From IMG/VR virus record IMGVR_UViG_3300012936_000069, positions 1 to 34,866 of that record: a stretch of 34,866 nucleotides of DNA; one strand, 5' to 3'. Under the pieces are notes generated by a model. It was not told the origin of the DNA, did no database searches, and saw nothing but the letters and a program-made list of their open reading frames with translations. The stretch is from a virus. Positions 20,101-28,063 of this stretch are shown in pieces (position 1 is the first letter of the stretch; each line of letters opens with the position of its first letter). Position numbers and translations under genes: made by a program.

Positions 20101-20674
20101 TTGATGAGAGCGTGTATATTTCTGTCTTGATTCCACCTATCTGATCCGCTTCCCTAGGTTTGCCAAACAGTTGACCTGATTGATTTGCCGCGTTCAGAAT
20201 AGATGTGATCTGTTCTCTGTAATTTGAATTTGCTCCGTCATTCCAGTTTATTGTCTGATTAGATAAATTTATGCCTGAAGAATCCAATACATCTTGTGTG
20301 GTAGATATTGAATCTATCTTCAACAAACCAGTTGCTGGTAAATTTCTCTTTGCATTGTAGTTGATTAATCTAGCAAGTCGTAGAACCGAACTTCTTCTCG
20401 CGGCCGTTTCTATGAAATTTTCTCTGGCATTTAAATCCACCCTAAAAGATAAGGACTGTGCTATGTAGGCAATCAAATCTATAAGTGCAACATATTCAGA
20501 ACTTTCTACAAAATCATTGAAATCATCTGGGTAGTTCTCTTTGATGTACGAAACCATTGTTCTACGCAACGTTTCGAAATCATAACTTTTGAAGTCTGCC
20601 TGCTGAAAAGCCTGGTAGATCTTTGTCCAATCTTCCGCTACAAGTAATCTGTTCTGTCTATCTGTTGTGGCCAT
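17189..20674 (-). CDS. 6: Baseplate wedge protein gp6-like
   Basis: The N-terminus is characteristic of T4 gp6 and the gpJ-like wedge family: DWTKIYQAFQQADFKSYDFE, then MVSYIKENYPDDFNDF, SSEYVALIDLIAYIAQSLSF and RVDLNARENFIETAARRSSV (residues ~15-95). In T4, gp6 dimers form the inner ring of the baseplate and connect wedges. At 1161 residues it is far longer than T4 gp6 (660 aa). The middle contains VVTKTDDSVDLVFGDGNFSE and FYAQDRMITAEDYQVVPLSA, both typical of J-like wedge proteins. The C-terminus carries an additional ~40-residue Ser/Thr/Gly tail ending SSGAGY. A late-promoter motif precedes it, and the following giant gene starts on its stop codon, implying coupled translation and matched amounts. 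Family assignment is secure. Confidence 0.9.
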   Translation of the reverse strand: MATTDRQNRLLVAEDWTKIYQAFQQADFKSYDFETLRRTMVSYIKENYPDDFNDFVESSEYVALIDLIAYIAQSLSFRVDLNARENFIETAARRSSVLRLARLINYNAKRNLPATGLLKIDSISTTQDVLDSSGINLSNQTINWNDGANSNYREQITSILNAANQSGQLFGKPREADQIGGIKTEIYTLSSNQNDLPIFSFRKTVGGVQRSFEIVPATIKDSESIYEADPIPGTGLTYAYRTDGSGDSSNNTGFFLLFKQGTIENLDFTSDVAITNFVKEIPTNNINNSDVWLYKLDQFGQINEKWSKVEAKSGNNAIYNSLAKGVRSIYNVVTKTDDSVDLVFGDGNFSEIPIGTFRTYYRVSDNAKYAIQPSDMQNISISVPYIDANGAQQTLSLNCSLKSSVYNSAATESNDSIREKAPQVFYAQDRMITAEDYQVVPLSASQEIIKSRAVNRSASGISRAKEILDPTGAYSNVNVFADDGILYREETTPYFSFNFTNRNEIRSIIDNNVEAKLKEAYARQFYYQKYGAKDLSSLSATWNSTTTSTNSNTGYFTTGSGALVTGIFATSNLKYAKKGSLIKFTSPDTREFLNDKLVTAGTENAEDRVWAKLGDVVGDGANSGLGNLENGNGPLTLADIIPHGSKLTSIFPNFTISFSDDLKTDIIDRVEAFEKFGLRYDVDSETWKVITSTNLSSSKIFSLNNAGSTSGINNDASWWFDFDNDGNTYTVTYRSLEYIFESAGQNKFHYDKQEKIYDYKLGTAVKDTVKVLSTNSIVSTASSIGYPINWQVVDTVTESDGYQDNRKVKVGFFDRDDDGVVDNPEIFDIFVEPDLTVANKFVFFEKYIGYNSIERFRPYAATNFVVSENEQDITLSSTVYDDGQLFYFYADDENVVKKYDSTTNTLLTTTDYYARRGRSSISFQYKHHAGQETRIDPSVSNIVDVYMLERSYDDLFRVWLQEGGTEPQPSTTDQLRISYSGFLNPKKSLSDQIIYHPVKYKILFGSNANEQLQATFKVVKNTKTNVTDAIIKTRVIQAVNEFFALDNWDFGDTFYFTELAAYVHQQLAPDLLTVVIVPNQSGQSFGSLFQVECASDEIFISGATVNDVTTITALGANQLLASGNVVTSTSTTSSNTTTGSAVSGSTTSGSGSSTGSSGAGY

Positions 20675-20688
20675 ACTGTTTGTACGGA

Positions 20689-20696
20689 TATTTATA
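20689..20696 (-). promoter_or_regulatory. T4-type late promoter motif TATAAATA
   Basis: An exact TATAAATA on the minus strand in the 42-base gap between the gp25 stop and the gp6 ATG at 20674, with 14 bases between motif and start codon. This would drive gp6 and the giant gene late in infection, independently of upstream genes. Confidence 0.6.
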
Positions 20697-20716
20697 TTTT
20701 AAATTATGTGCGTACT

Positions 20717-21130
20717 TTAAGATAGGCGTAACAACGAGTTTTCATCGAAATTGAACTGCAATTTTTCAGTGATGTCTAATGGTACATATCTCACAGATGC
20801 CTGTATGGCAATGCCATGGTCCAATGCTGTGATATCAATGGATTCTGTAGATATACGTGGGTCGGCGTTTAAGTTTTCCGTGATATCTTCTGCAATTTCT
20901 TCTCGTAGTGCAGGAGTCAACGGTTCAAATATACAGTCGTATATGATTGTGCCAAATTCAGGATTCTCCACTCTTTCGCCCTTACGTACCGACAAACGAT
21001 TTATGAGATCCTGTTTAGCACACTCAAAATCATAAATCTTATAGTTTTGCCTATCTGCTCTTGATGAAAAACCTTTAAAGGTAACGCCTTGTGCATTACT
21101 TGAATTATTTGTATTGTCTCCGTATGCCAT
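20717..21130 (-). CDS. 25: Baseplate wedge protein gp25
   Basis: 137 residues, close to T4 gp25 (132 aa). It shows the gp25/GPW core: YDFECAKQDLINRLSVRKGE, then NPEFGTIIYDCIFEPLTPAL and REEIAEDITENLNADPRI. The FGTIIYD-FEPLT stretch is the usual signature of this family, which also includes T6SS TssE. In T4 it forms part of the wedge core and nucleates the sheath at the baseplate. Its ATG shares one base with the stop of the spike gene (TAATG), so translation is probably coupled. The first ~25 residues are Asn/Ser-rich and likely flexible. Confidence 0.93.
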   Translation of the reverse strand: MAYGDNTNNSSNAQGVTFKGFSSRADRQNYKIYDFECAKQDLINRLSVRKGERVENPEFGTIIYDCIFEPLTPALREEIAEDITENLNADPRISTESIDITALDHGIAIQASVRYVPLDITEKLQFNFDENSLLRLS

Positions 21131-23523
21131 TAATGCAATCTCCTAAATTCCACGTCAACTTTGCTGTAATCTACAGCATAGTAACCGGTGTCGGTCATGT
21201 GCGTTGCCCACGGCACTTCCTGTGCCATCACGCCAATATACCTGCCCGGTATTTGATAGTATTTAAACGAATAGATATTAATTCCTGATGGTGATTTGCC
21301 AACTAATCTTATGTCTTCCTTGAGTCTTCTATCGCTGAACTTAAATCCTTTGAAGAATGAACCTATCGCTTTAGCGGCTCCGCCTATTCGTGATTTGAAT
21401 GCTGATCCTATCTGTGTGAATCTGCCACCTAATGTTCCTCGTAATGACGGTGGCAAGTTGTTGGCAGAAGTTCTTCCAAGGAGTGTGCCTGATATTTTAG
21501 AAGCAACACTTGTAATTCTACCTGCAACAACTTTAGATGTCAAGATGTTGCTTAAATTTTTAGTTGATAGATTCTGGAACGAAGATTTAACGTTAAACAA
21601 CTTGGAATATGTTTTTGAGAAATCGTCACTGAACTGTTTGGCTTTTCCAATATCTAATTTTTGTGTAACACCGTGCAAAGATTTTCCTATGTTTGTGTTT
21701 TGTAAACTGCTAGTGACTCTACCTGCATAATTGCCTATGTTTGTTTCTCGTAAACTGCTAGTGACTCTGCCTGCAATATTGCCTATGTTTGTTTCTCGTA
21801 AAGTGCTCGTAACATTGTTTGCAATATTGCCTAGGTTTGTATTTTGTAAACTGCTCGTAACACTGCCTGCAATATCGCTCATGTTTGGTCTGACAAATCC
21901 TGATTTGAATTCTACATATTTTTTACTGTCTTGTAGGAACTGTAATTCTCTAATATATTCCACGTCTGACTCTCTGTTTTTTTGTGCCATGTATTCCAAT
22001 GTACCCGGAGTTTCTGATAGTTGTTTCCATTTCACAGGATCTTCCCATTGCGACACATTTTCATTTATCGCCGATGGTGCCCTCTCAAACGGTTCGTGTG
22101 TAACAAGGTTAGGCACTGTGGTCAAAGTTTTTTTAGTGTTTGCTATCAATCTCTGGCCAGGTCCTACCGCTATGTTGACATCATTCTGTGACTCGTCGTA
22201 AACTATTCCTGCAGATTGTGGATTAAGCCAACCAGGTCCCCAATCAGGACTAGGTTGAATACTGTTGAAATGTATCTGGCCGCCTGCAAGGTGGGTGCCT
22301 TTACCCCCATGCAGTTGCATTCCACCAGTGAATGAACTGATTCCGGATTTACTGAAACTGCTTATGGTACCTTCTTGTGATGTGTTGAATATGCCGCCTT
22401 TACCCAAGTTCAATAAAATATTTGCATTGTTTACAATTTCTGATTCCGCTGTGAATTTTATACTATTTTTTGCATGGAAATTGATGTCACCTCCAGAGTG
22501 CAGATCAAAATTTCCATCTGATCTCAAATTAAATCCATCTTGTGCATAGATGTAAATTTTGCCATCCGGAGACATCTCCAACCAACTTTTTCCTGATCCG
22601 TTGGCTAGGTAAACAATTCCATCTGTGTCATGCATTAGCAACTGATGACCCGATGATGTACGTATCCTTGAAAGTTGATTCTGTCCGTTTACATCTCCGT
22701 CGTCCATGACAAAAGTATGTCCTGCGTCACGTACTACGTTTTCGTTTGACAACTCGTCAGAGGGACCTACTTGTTTCTTCTGTGTCTGTGTGTTGAGCCT
22801 GCCGGGAGTGCTGATGCCAAACACTTGGCTAGGTGTCTCCCTTCTTGCAGATGATGTTGTTGTACCTCTGATTTCATCTTCGATTAATCCTTGTTCAAGT
22901 AAGGTGTTACTAAATGGATGTATAGGCAATGGAATGTTGTCGTAGTTTTTAACCGGATCTATGGAAGCCTGGCTTGTAACTCTGTTAATTTCACCTGCAA
23001 CTACTTTTTTAGTTCCGTATACTTTTTCTTTATCGATATTTGACGAAGCCGCACCCGGTCTTCCACCGCCGCCTTTGTCCCATGTTTTATCGCTTGCCGC
23101 TAAACCTGGAGTCATGTGATTTGTCAAAGGTTCCTGTATACAGCCTATCCAAAACGCCTGTGACATTTTTCCTTCTGCAAATATGACCAATACCCTTGTT
23201 CCTATGTCAGGTGGTACTCCCCAAAAACCAAACGAGTGTTGCGAAAATTCGTGTTTGGACGAACTAGAACTATTGTGTGCAATATCTTTTGCTCCATAAA
23301 ACGGTGAAAGATATTCACAAATTACAAGATTGTCTTTGAGAGCCTTGTCTGTTTTGGCCAATGCAGGAATGAATACGTTCAGACGTCCCATTCTTGCAGG
23401 ATCTTTGTTTCCCTTGACCACTCCGATGTAAGGACCCGCTTTATCAACCGACCAAGATTCATCCTTGTCTGGTGGCGCCGACGTTGATACGTGTCCTTTT
23501 AAATTTGTTCTTAACTTAGACAT
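21130..23523 (-). CDS. 5: Baseplate hub spike, gp5-like, with C-terminal S74 chaperone domain
   Basis: This 797-residue central spike protein has, in order: an OB-fold-like N-terminal part (AGPYIGVVKGNKDPARMGRL to SFGFWGVPPDIGTRVLVIFA, residues ~25-130); a linker; a VgrG/gp5C-like beta-helix (GHQLLMHDTDGIVYLANGSG, then DGNFDLHSGGDINFHAKNSI, about 270-400); four 16-residue repeats (residues ~549-612); and a terminal peptidase S74/endosialidase-chaperone domain starting SDRRLKEDIRLVGKSPSG at S730, with K735 at the spacing of the catalytic Ser/Lys pair. The T4 lysozyme domain between OB-fold and helix is not evident. In T4, gp5 pierces the outer membrane during contraction. Here the S74 domain probably folds the trimer and is then cut off (68 residues). 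It overlaps neighbours by one base on each side. Confidence 0.88.
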   Translation of the reverse strand: MSKLRTNLKGHVSTSAPPDKDESWSVDKAGPYIGVVKGNKDPARMGRLNVFIPALAKTDKALKDNLVICEYLSPFYGAKDIAHNSSSSSKHEFSQHSFGFWGVPPDIGTRVLVIFAEGKMSQAFWIGCIQEPLTNHMTPGLAASDKTWDKGGGGRPGAASSNIDKEKVYGTKKVVAGEINRVTSQASIDPVKNYDNIPLPIHPFSNTLLEQGLIEDEIRGTTTSSARRETPSQVFGISTPGRLNTQTQKKQVGPSDELSNENVVRDAGHTFVMDDGDVNGQNQLSRIRTSSGHQLLMHDTDGIVYLANGSGKSWLEMSPDGKIYIYAQDGFNLRSDGNFDLHSGGDINFHAKNSIKFTAESEIVNNANILLNLGKGGIFNTSQEGTISSFSKSGISSFTGGMQLHGGKGTHLAGGQIHFNSIQPSPDWGPGWLNPQSAGIVYDESQNDVNIAVGPGQRLIANTKKTLTTVPNLVTHEPFERAPSAINENVSQWEDPVKWKQLSETPGTLEYMAQKNRESDVEYIRELQFLQDSKKYVEFKSGFVRPNMSDIAGSVTSSLQNTNLGNIANNVTSTLRETNIGNIAGRVTSSLRETNIGNYAGRVTSSLQNTNIGKSLHGVTQKLDIGKAKQFSDDFSKTYSKLFNVKSSFQNLSTKNLSNILTSKVVAGRITSVASKISGTLLGRTSANNLPPSLRGTLGGRFTQIGSAFKSRIGGAAKAIGSFFKGFKFSDRRLKEDIRLVGKSPSGINIYSFKYYQIPGRYIGVMAQEVPWATHMTDTGYYAVDYSKVDVEFRRLH
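21686..21877 (-). repeat. Four 48-bp tandem repeats inside the spike gene
   Basis: Units start at 21686, 21734, 21782 and 21830, with an exact 48-bp period. They encode 16-residue units of the form IAGRVTSSLRETNIGN with small changes (SVTSSLQNTNLGN, NNVTSTLRETNIGN, RVTSSLQNTNIGK). The repeats are diverged at some third positions but remain in frame. Confidence 0.9.
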
Positions 23524-25778
23524 TAACTAAAAAACTTCCTAACTTTTGTTTTTATATTGTTAAATCGTTTTGTAAAAGATTTAATTTTACCAAATATGTT
23601 TTCAACACTTTTAATTTCAATTGACGTGTTCCTAAAGATATTTGCCATTCTCTCAGCAGATCCAACAGTATCTGTCACATACGACTCTCCAGATTTGAAA
23701 CTATATGTTCTCATTTGCTCAATAGGTTTGCTTATCTTTATTCCTTGGTTCTTGAACCTAACCATATTTAAGGTTTGCGTAAATGAACCGGAATCAAAGT
23801 TGTGTGTGACTCCGACCACTCTATAAAGTCCTGTAAAAGTTGTTGATTTGCCATCGGCTATTTCGTACACTCCTCTTTTATCATCCAAGTCACTAGGCAT
23901 CCTAAAATTTAGCAGAATAACCGGATCTGCTACATCTGTGTTGTAGCATTTAAATTTGTCATTCCAAATTAAATTTTTTCCGCCTTGCCAATAGTCCATA
24001 TTTTTTACTTCTGCTCTGCCCGAACGTCCCGGTTCGCTATTGAATAACTCTAATGGAATAAATTGCGACTGCGATATCCACGCAGGGTCGCCTAAAATTT
24101 CCATTTGGACATTTACCATGTCTGCCAGAGGATTAGATAATTCGTCTTGCAATTGGTCTAACAGGAAAAAAGATTCAGCAGTTTTATCACCTGAACTTTT
24201 AACTGTGCCCACTTCGTGCTTGACTATATGACTTCCATCTTGCACAAAATCGTCACCGTATCTAGGACCCTCTTCTTTGGAGTCCGGTGTGCTTCTATAC
24301 TGTATTGCTCTACTGTCCGCTTCTACGTCCTTGAGACGAGACTGAAAGTATGCCAACCTATAATTGATATCTAGGTTAAGGACATCTACATTATCTCCTG
24401 TGAAGATGTAATTATATTTTTTATGCACAAAATTTTTAAATTTTTGTCCAGTACTGACCCCTGGTATTGACAAACTGTAAGCGTGTATGTAATGAGGTGA
24501 TATGTGTATTCCTATTTTTTTCTTGTGCGTTTGTCTCTTTTGATCCCAGTTTGCCCATCCTTTCAAAGGAGTGATCGTGGTTGATATTTTATAACTCATG
24601 AAATACATAGACTGGTCTTGACTAGCATCATACACTCCTTGATTGCCTGAATTAATCTGTGCCCTTGTAAGATCGTACTTGACCTTTTTCTCCCATTTTT
24701 TAAATTCTTTGTTGCCGAACTGCGGAGATGCCCTGCATATCTCTTTTAACACCGTTAGTATAGAATTGTTTGTATTAAATTTTACAATCTGTTGAGTGTT
24801 AGTGGTTTTGAATCCTTGCGATGGTGGGACATCTTGCGGTTGGAAACCTGTGGACCTAATACTAGAAAATTCAAACGGTGTATTCTTAAATGCACTATCC
24901 ACTGTGACACTGTATTCGTCTGGTAGATCAACTAGATTTTTTGCGGCTTCATCTAGGGTTTGGTTGTTAAGTATTTGTGTTATAGACTGGCAGGCTTCTT
25001 CTATTGTTTCGCCGACCACACTACCGCTGGTCCTTGGATAAAGGTATGTGTTTGAAAAACCAAATTCATTGTACGGAATAGCAACGCAACTGTATATAGA
25101 TCCACCTTGATTCACATCAAGATTCATGTCGACAAGTTTGATTGGTATCACTCTTTTCAAATTTTTTAATTCGTTGTTGTCTAATGGCATCTGCGTCTTT
25201 TCATCGAATCCAATAAATTCCATAGTCAAAAGATAAGGAGCGTCAAGATGATCAAAATATCCATTGTTGGCCGCACCTGCCCTAATCCTATCAAGTAAAG
25301 TTATACCTTGAGGTTCAACGATCTCCATATTGATGCTCGTGACAGAGGTAAAACTTCTCTCTTGGTTGTTAGGCGGAATGCTGTTCATTGTTACTGACTT
25401 GAAATAGATGTCTCTGGGTTTGTCAAAAACAGTCTTAACTCTTTCCGCTGTCCGGTACTTTCTTTCAACTTCACCAATACCAGATTTTATAATTTTATCG
25501 GCCGTAGGCATAAATCCTTCTGCAACAGTGCTGTTGGTGTCTCCACCTAAACCACTGCTTCTGATTATTATGTCATGGGGTGCGGCTGTAAGTAATGTCT
25601 TTGTATTGGTCAGATCTTCCTGACCTAAACACGACAATGTAAAAAGATAATTTACAGAGGCAAATTTGAATAATGGATTAGGTACCGCTAAATCATTTAC
25701 ATATGAGTTTTTAGCATTCTCTTTTAATATTTGATTTTCTTCGTTTGCTCTGTCTTCGTTAGGATTTGAAAAAACCAT
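23523..25778 (-). CDS. Large baseplate hub protein, probable gp27-like
   Basis: This 751-residue gene lies between gp53 and the spike, sharing a stop/start base with the spike gene. The N-terminal region contains NPLFKFASVNYLFTLSCLGQ, familiar to me from virion proteins of marine T4-like phages. The C-terminal part has FTGLYRVVGVTHNFDSGSFT followed by QTLNMVRFKNQGI. This Y-V-x-V-x-H-x-F-x-x-G-x-F-T-Q-x-L pattern is typical of the last strand pair in hub proteins of the gp27/gpD/VgrG group. T4 gp27 has 391 residues, so this one would be about twice as long. A hub trimer that seats the gp5-like spike is the most economical role. No signal peptide or catalytic motif is seen. The family link is by pattern and context only. 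Confidence 0.6.
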   Translation of the reverse strand: MVFSNPNEDRANEENQILKENAKNSYVNDLAVPNPLFKFASVNYLFTLSCLGQEDLTNTKTLLTAAPHDIIIRSSGLGGDTNSTVAEGFMPTADKIIKSGIGEVERKYRTAERVKTVFDKPRDIYFKSVTMNSIPPNNQERSFTSVTSINMEIVEPQGITLLDRIRAGAANNGYFDHLDAPYLLTMEFIGFDEKTQMPLDNNELKNLKRVIPIKLVDMNLDVNQGGSIYSCVAIPYNEFGFSNTYLYPRTSGSVVGETIEEACQSITQILNNQTLDEAAKNLVDLPDEYSVTVDSAFKNTPFEFSSIRSTGFQPQDVPPSQGFKTTNTQQIVKFNTNNSILTVLKEICRASPQFGNKEFKKWEKKVKYDLTRAQINSGNQGVYDASQDQSMYFMSYKISTTITPLKGWANWDQKRQTHKKKIGIHISPHYIHAYSLSIPGVSTGQKFKNFVHKKYNYIFTGDNVDVLNLDINYRLAYFQSRLKDVEADSRAIQYRSTPDSKEEGPRYGDDFVQDGSHIVKHEVGTVKSSGDKTAESFFLLDQLQDELSNPLADMVNVQMEILGDPAWISQSQFIPLELFNSEPGRSGRAEVKNMDYWQGGKNLIWNDKFKCYNTDVADPVILLNFRMPSDLDDKRGVYEIADGKSTTFTGLYRVVGVTHNFDSGSFTQTLNMVRFKNQGIKISKPIEQMRTYSFKSGESYVTDTVGSAERMANIFRNTSIEIKSVENIFGKIKSFTKRFNNIKTKVRKFFS

Positions 25779-25782
25779 TAGC

Positions 25783-26082
25783 CTAAACTCCTAAATCTTT
25801 AAGCAGGTTTTCCTTTTTTGGTAACTTTATTACTACGCCTGGTTTAAAATCATATATCGGGTCTTCCAACTTATCTGGGTTTCTTTGGGCAAACACCCAC
25901 CATAATCTTGGCGTGCCATAAAGGTCGTAACTTAAAAGATCTGGTCTGAAAGCGTATGTTCTCTCTACCGTGTAAACTTGGTCATCTGTTTCCGCTGTCA
26001 ATGTTCTTGGATTGAGGATATCAAGATAATTTGCAAATTCTTCAGTTTCAAAATACGGTGATGTGTTGCTGTATCGTGCCAT
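25783..26082 (-). CDS. 53: Baseplate wedge protein gp53 (LysM-like)
   Basis: This 99-residue protein contains the hallmark gp53 segment, here DLLSYDLYGTPRLWWVFAQR followed by NPDKLEDPIYDFKPGVVIKL. The pattern (YGT-LWW-A-N, then P-G--I-IP) is the LysM-like fold that in T4 gp53 staples neighbouring wedges together. T4 gp53 is about twice as long (196 aa), so this is a compact form with essentially only the core. Its start overlaps the stop of the tail-tube junction gene by one base, and four bases separate it from the next gene. Confidence 0.88.
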   Translation of the reverse strand: MARYSNTSPYFETEEFANYLDILNPRTLTAETDDQVYTVERTYAFRPDLLSYDLYGTPRLWWVFAQRNPDKLEDPIYDFKPGVVIKLPKKENLLKDLGV

Positions 26083-26942
26083 TAAATGAATCCTATCGAA
26101 TCTTTACCTTTGCCGTCTAATTGTCCAGTAACAAATTTTCTCATAGAAAAGTTTTGTACACTATCTCTAGAGTATATAGGAGTCACAAGCACTGATATGT
26201 TTGACAAAGTTGGTGCCCATGTCTGTTCAACATTTTTTGTGTAATCTGCAAGGTCACCTTTGACATCTTTCCATATGCCATTGCTTAAAAAATTTAGCAC
26301 CATGTCAGGTACACCACCTGCTATTGATCTTTCGTACTGACCCATTTCTCTTGTGGATATGTAATCTATACCGGATTTAAGTTCGCAGTTGAAAGTGTTT
26401 ACAACAACAGGAACCTTATTGAACATCCTGTCACCATATCCAGACAAGTGTAATATAGGAGGTGGATTACCTTTTAAGCCATCTCCTTCGTCTTGTCCAA
26501 AAAACATTTTTGTTACTGCTCTTAAAAAATTAATTGTGGCAACCCAGTGTCTCGCATCTTCGGGATTCTGCACAGGAAATTCGCCAATGATGTTCAACTG
26601 ATCAACTTGTGAATTGTTGTATGCGTAATGCGGATAGTTGCTGTGTGTCTGTTCCAAAGTATTGTAGTTGGCCGAATGCTGTATAATCATCGACGGTGTC
26701 AAAGGCCAAAATATACCATTGTTGGGTTTCAAAGGTGCCATCTTAGGATTGTTGTTGAAAAACGTGTTTTGCAATGGTGAATTTGTGGGTATAGTCAAAC
26801 GCACACGCCAGTCTTTCCTTGAGTCTCTGTCTGACCAGTTTGCTGATGCTTTTTGCAAACGTGAGTTATTAGAAATACCAGCACCCAACAGCCTACCTAC
26901 TGTTTTGCTGACAAACCCTATACCTTTACCTAACAATGACAT
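26082..26942 (-). CDS. Baseplate tail-tube junction protein (gp48/gp54-like)
   Basis: 286 residues, first gene of the minus-strand structural block. Key stretches: DWRVRLTIPTNSPLQNTFFN, then FWPLTPSMIIQHSANYNTLE, QVDQLNIIGEFPVQNPEDAR, INFLRAVTKMFFGQDEGDGL and PPPILHLSGYGDRMFNKVPV. The succession P-TP-I---H-A-Y, then I-GEF--Q, then FLR--TKM-FG, PPP-L-L-GYG and N-VPV is what I associate with T4-like gp48 (tail-tube cap) and gp54 (tube initiator). These sit on the hub and start the tail tube. I cannot decide between the two from sequence alone; the length is nearer gp54 (320 aa) than gp48 (364 aa). A late-promoter motif lies 44 bases upstream, and AAAGGAAAG precedes the ATG by about 13 bases. 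Confidence 0.78.
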   Translation of the reverse strand: MSLLGKGIGFVSKTVGRLLGAGISNNSRLQKASANWSDRDSRKDWRVRLTIPTNSPLQNTFFNNNPKMAPLKPNNGIFWPLTPSMIIQHSANYNTLEQTHSNYPHYAYNNSQVDQLNIIGEFPVQNPEDARHWVATINFLRAVTKMFFGQDEGDGLKGNPPPILHLSGYGDRMFNKVPVVVNTFNCELKSGIDYISTREMGQYERSIAGGVPDMVLNFLSNGIWKDVKGDLADYTKNVEQTWAPTLSNISVLVTPIYSRDSVQNFSMRKFVTGQLDGKGKDSIGFI

Positions 26943-26985
26943 TTTATGGTTGCTTTCCTTTGTAAAATTTCGTATACTTTAACTA

Positions 26986-26993
26986 TATTTATA
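26986..26993 (-). promoter_or_regulatory. T4-type late promoter motif TATAAATA for the structural block
   Basis: An exact TATAAATA on the minus strand, 43 bases before the ATG at 26942, in the divergent intergenic region opposite the gp55 gene. It is the most plausible start of the baseplate transcript. No sigma70-like -35/-10 pair was seen with it. For the plus-strand gp55 side (26994-27079) I see no convincing promoter. Confidence 0.65.
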
Positions 26994-27079
26994 GGCATTA
27001 TTTTAGGCGTATTTAATTCCCATACGGCACCATTCAACAGACCTGTTTGTGGTCACTTTAACTTAAATGAAAGATAATT

Positions 27080-28060
27080 ATGAAAAGAGTGAAGTACCTA
27101 AACAATCGAGATTTATTGGCACAAATACATGCCAGCAAAAACACATATTGCTCATACGTTACTCCGGAGGACGCACAGTACGATTTGATCGTACCAAATC
27201 TCAAAAAGATCAATGCCAACGCAGTAGCAATGGCAAGAAAAAACAAATCTAAAAGATTGACACAACAGGCCTGGGAAGAAGCAAAAGCGTCTGGATTGAA
27301 AAAAATAAAATTATCTGACTACACAGTTTCAACAAGAAAAATCGAAAAGACCGATCTTGTGTTTAGAGTCATGATGTTTGATCATATACCAATGGATGCG
27401 GAAAGAAAGAAAAATCCAAAAAGTGTGGCAGACCATCACAGCAAGGTAAACTTCCCTCCTTTCCAACACTACAAAATGGATAAAAAGGGTAAACTTATAT
27501 GTGTTGGAAAATCGCACTGGGTTGGAGGAATGCATAACGGCTACTTCTCAGTCGATCACGGAAAAATTACTAACAGTTTAGCATTGATGTTTATGAAGTT
27601 GTGTGAGCGTTATGGTACAAGAGCCAACTGGAGAGGATACACATACAACGATGAGATGCAGTCGCAGGCACTGATGCAACTATCACAAATAGGATTGCAG
27701 TTTGACGAATCAAAATCTGAGAACCCTTTTGCATACTACACAGCGGCAATAACAAACAGTTTTACGAGAATTTTAAACTTAGAAAAGAAAAATCAATCTA
27801 TCAGAGATGACCTGCTGGAAATGAACAACATGATGCCATCATTCACAAGGCAAGGAGAAAACGATCGAAACACCGTGGCCTACAAAAAGAGAATGGAAAA
27901 CATACACGGCGAGGTAAAAGTTGTTAACAAAACAGGTATAAAAGCGTTGAACAAAAAATACAAGAAAACAGGCACACTGACAAGTGAAGACTTCGAAGAA
28001 GTGAATTATAAAAAAGTCGACATGACTAATCATAAAGTGCCAGTAAAAAAGAAATGGTAA
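27080..28060 (+). CDS. 55: Late-transcription sigma factor gp55-like
   Basis: The C-terminal half carries the gp55 signature: RANWRGYTYNDEMQSQALMQ (residues 181-200), then FDESKSENPFAYYTAAITNS (208-227) and a TRILNLEKKNQSI helix. These correspond to the sigma region-2-like helices that recognise the TATAAATA late -10 element. T4 gp55 has 185 residues, whereas this protein has 326, with about 150 extra N-terminal residues (containing VNFPPFQHYKMDKKGKLICV and HWVGGMHNGYFSVDHG). I recall such long forms from marine T4-like phages. ATG at 27080 was chosen because the conserved-looking opening MKRVKYLNNRDLLAQIHASK begins there; only a weak GAAAG precedes it. Three bases separate it from the nuclease gene downstream. 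It most likely directs transcription from the late motifs listed here. Confidence 0.9.
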   Translation: MKRVKYLNNRDLLAQIHASKNTYCSYVTPEDAQYDLIVPNLKKINANAVAMARKNKSKRLTQQAWEEAKASGLKKIKLSDYTVSTRKIEKTDLVFRVMMFDHIPMDAERKKNPKSVADHHSKVNFPPFQHYKMDKKGKLICVGKSHWVGGMHNGYFSVDHGKITNSLALMFMKLCERYGTRANWRGYTYNDEMQSQALMQLSQIGLQFDESKSENPFAYYTAAITNSFTRILNLEKKNQSIRDDLLEMNNMMPSFTRQGENDRNTVAYKKRMENIHGEVKVVNKTGIKALNKKYKKTGTLTSEDFEEVNYKKVDMTNHKVPVKKKW

Positions 28061-28063
28061 ACA

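Noticed and set aside
21686-21877. CRISPR-like array
   Set aside because: The 48-bp units are contiguous, in frame and without spacers; they are protein repeats.
27067-27252. Plus-strand 61-codon frame overlapping the gp55 start
   Set aside because: It is a shadow of the gp55 frame with no resemblance to a family.
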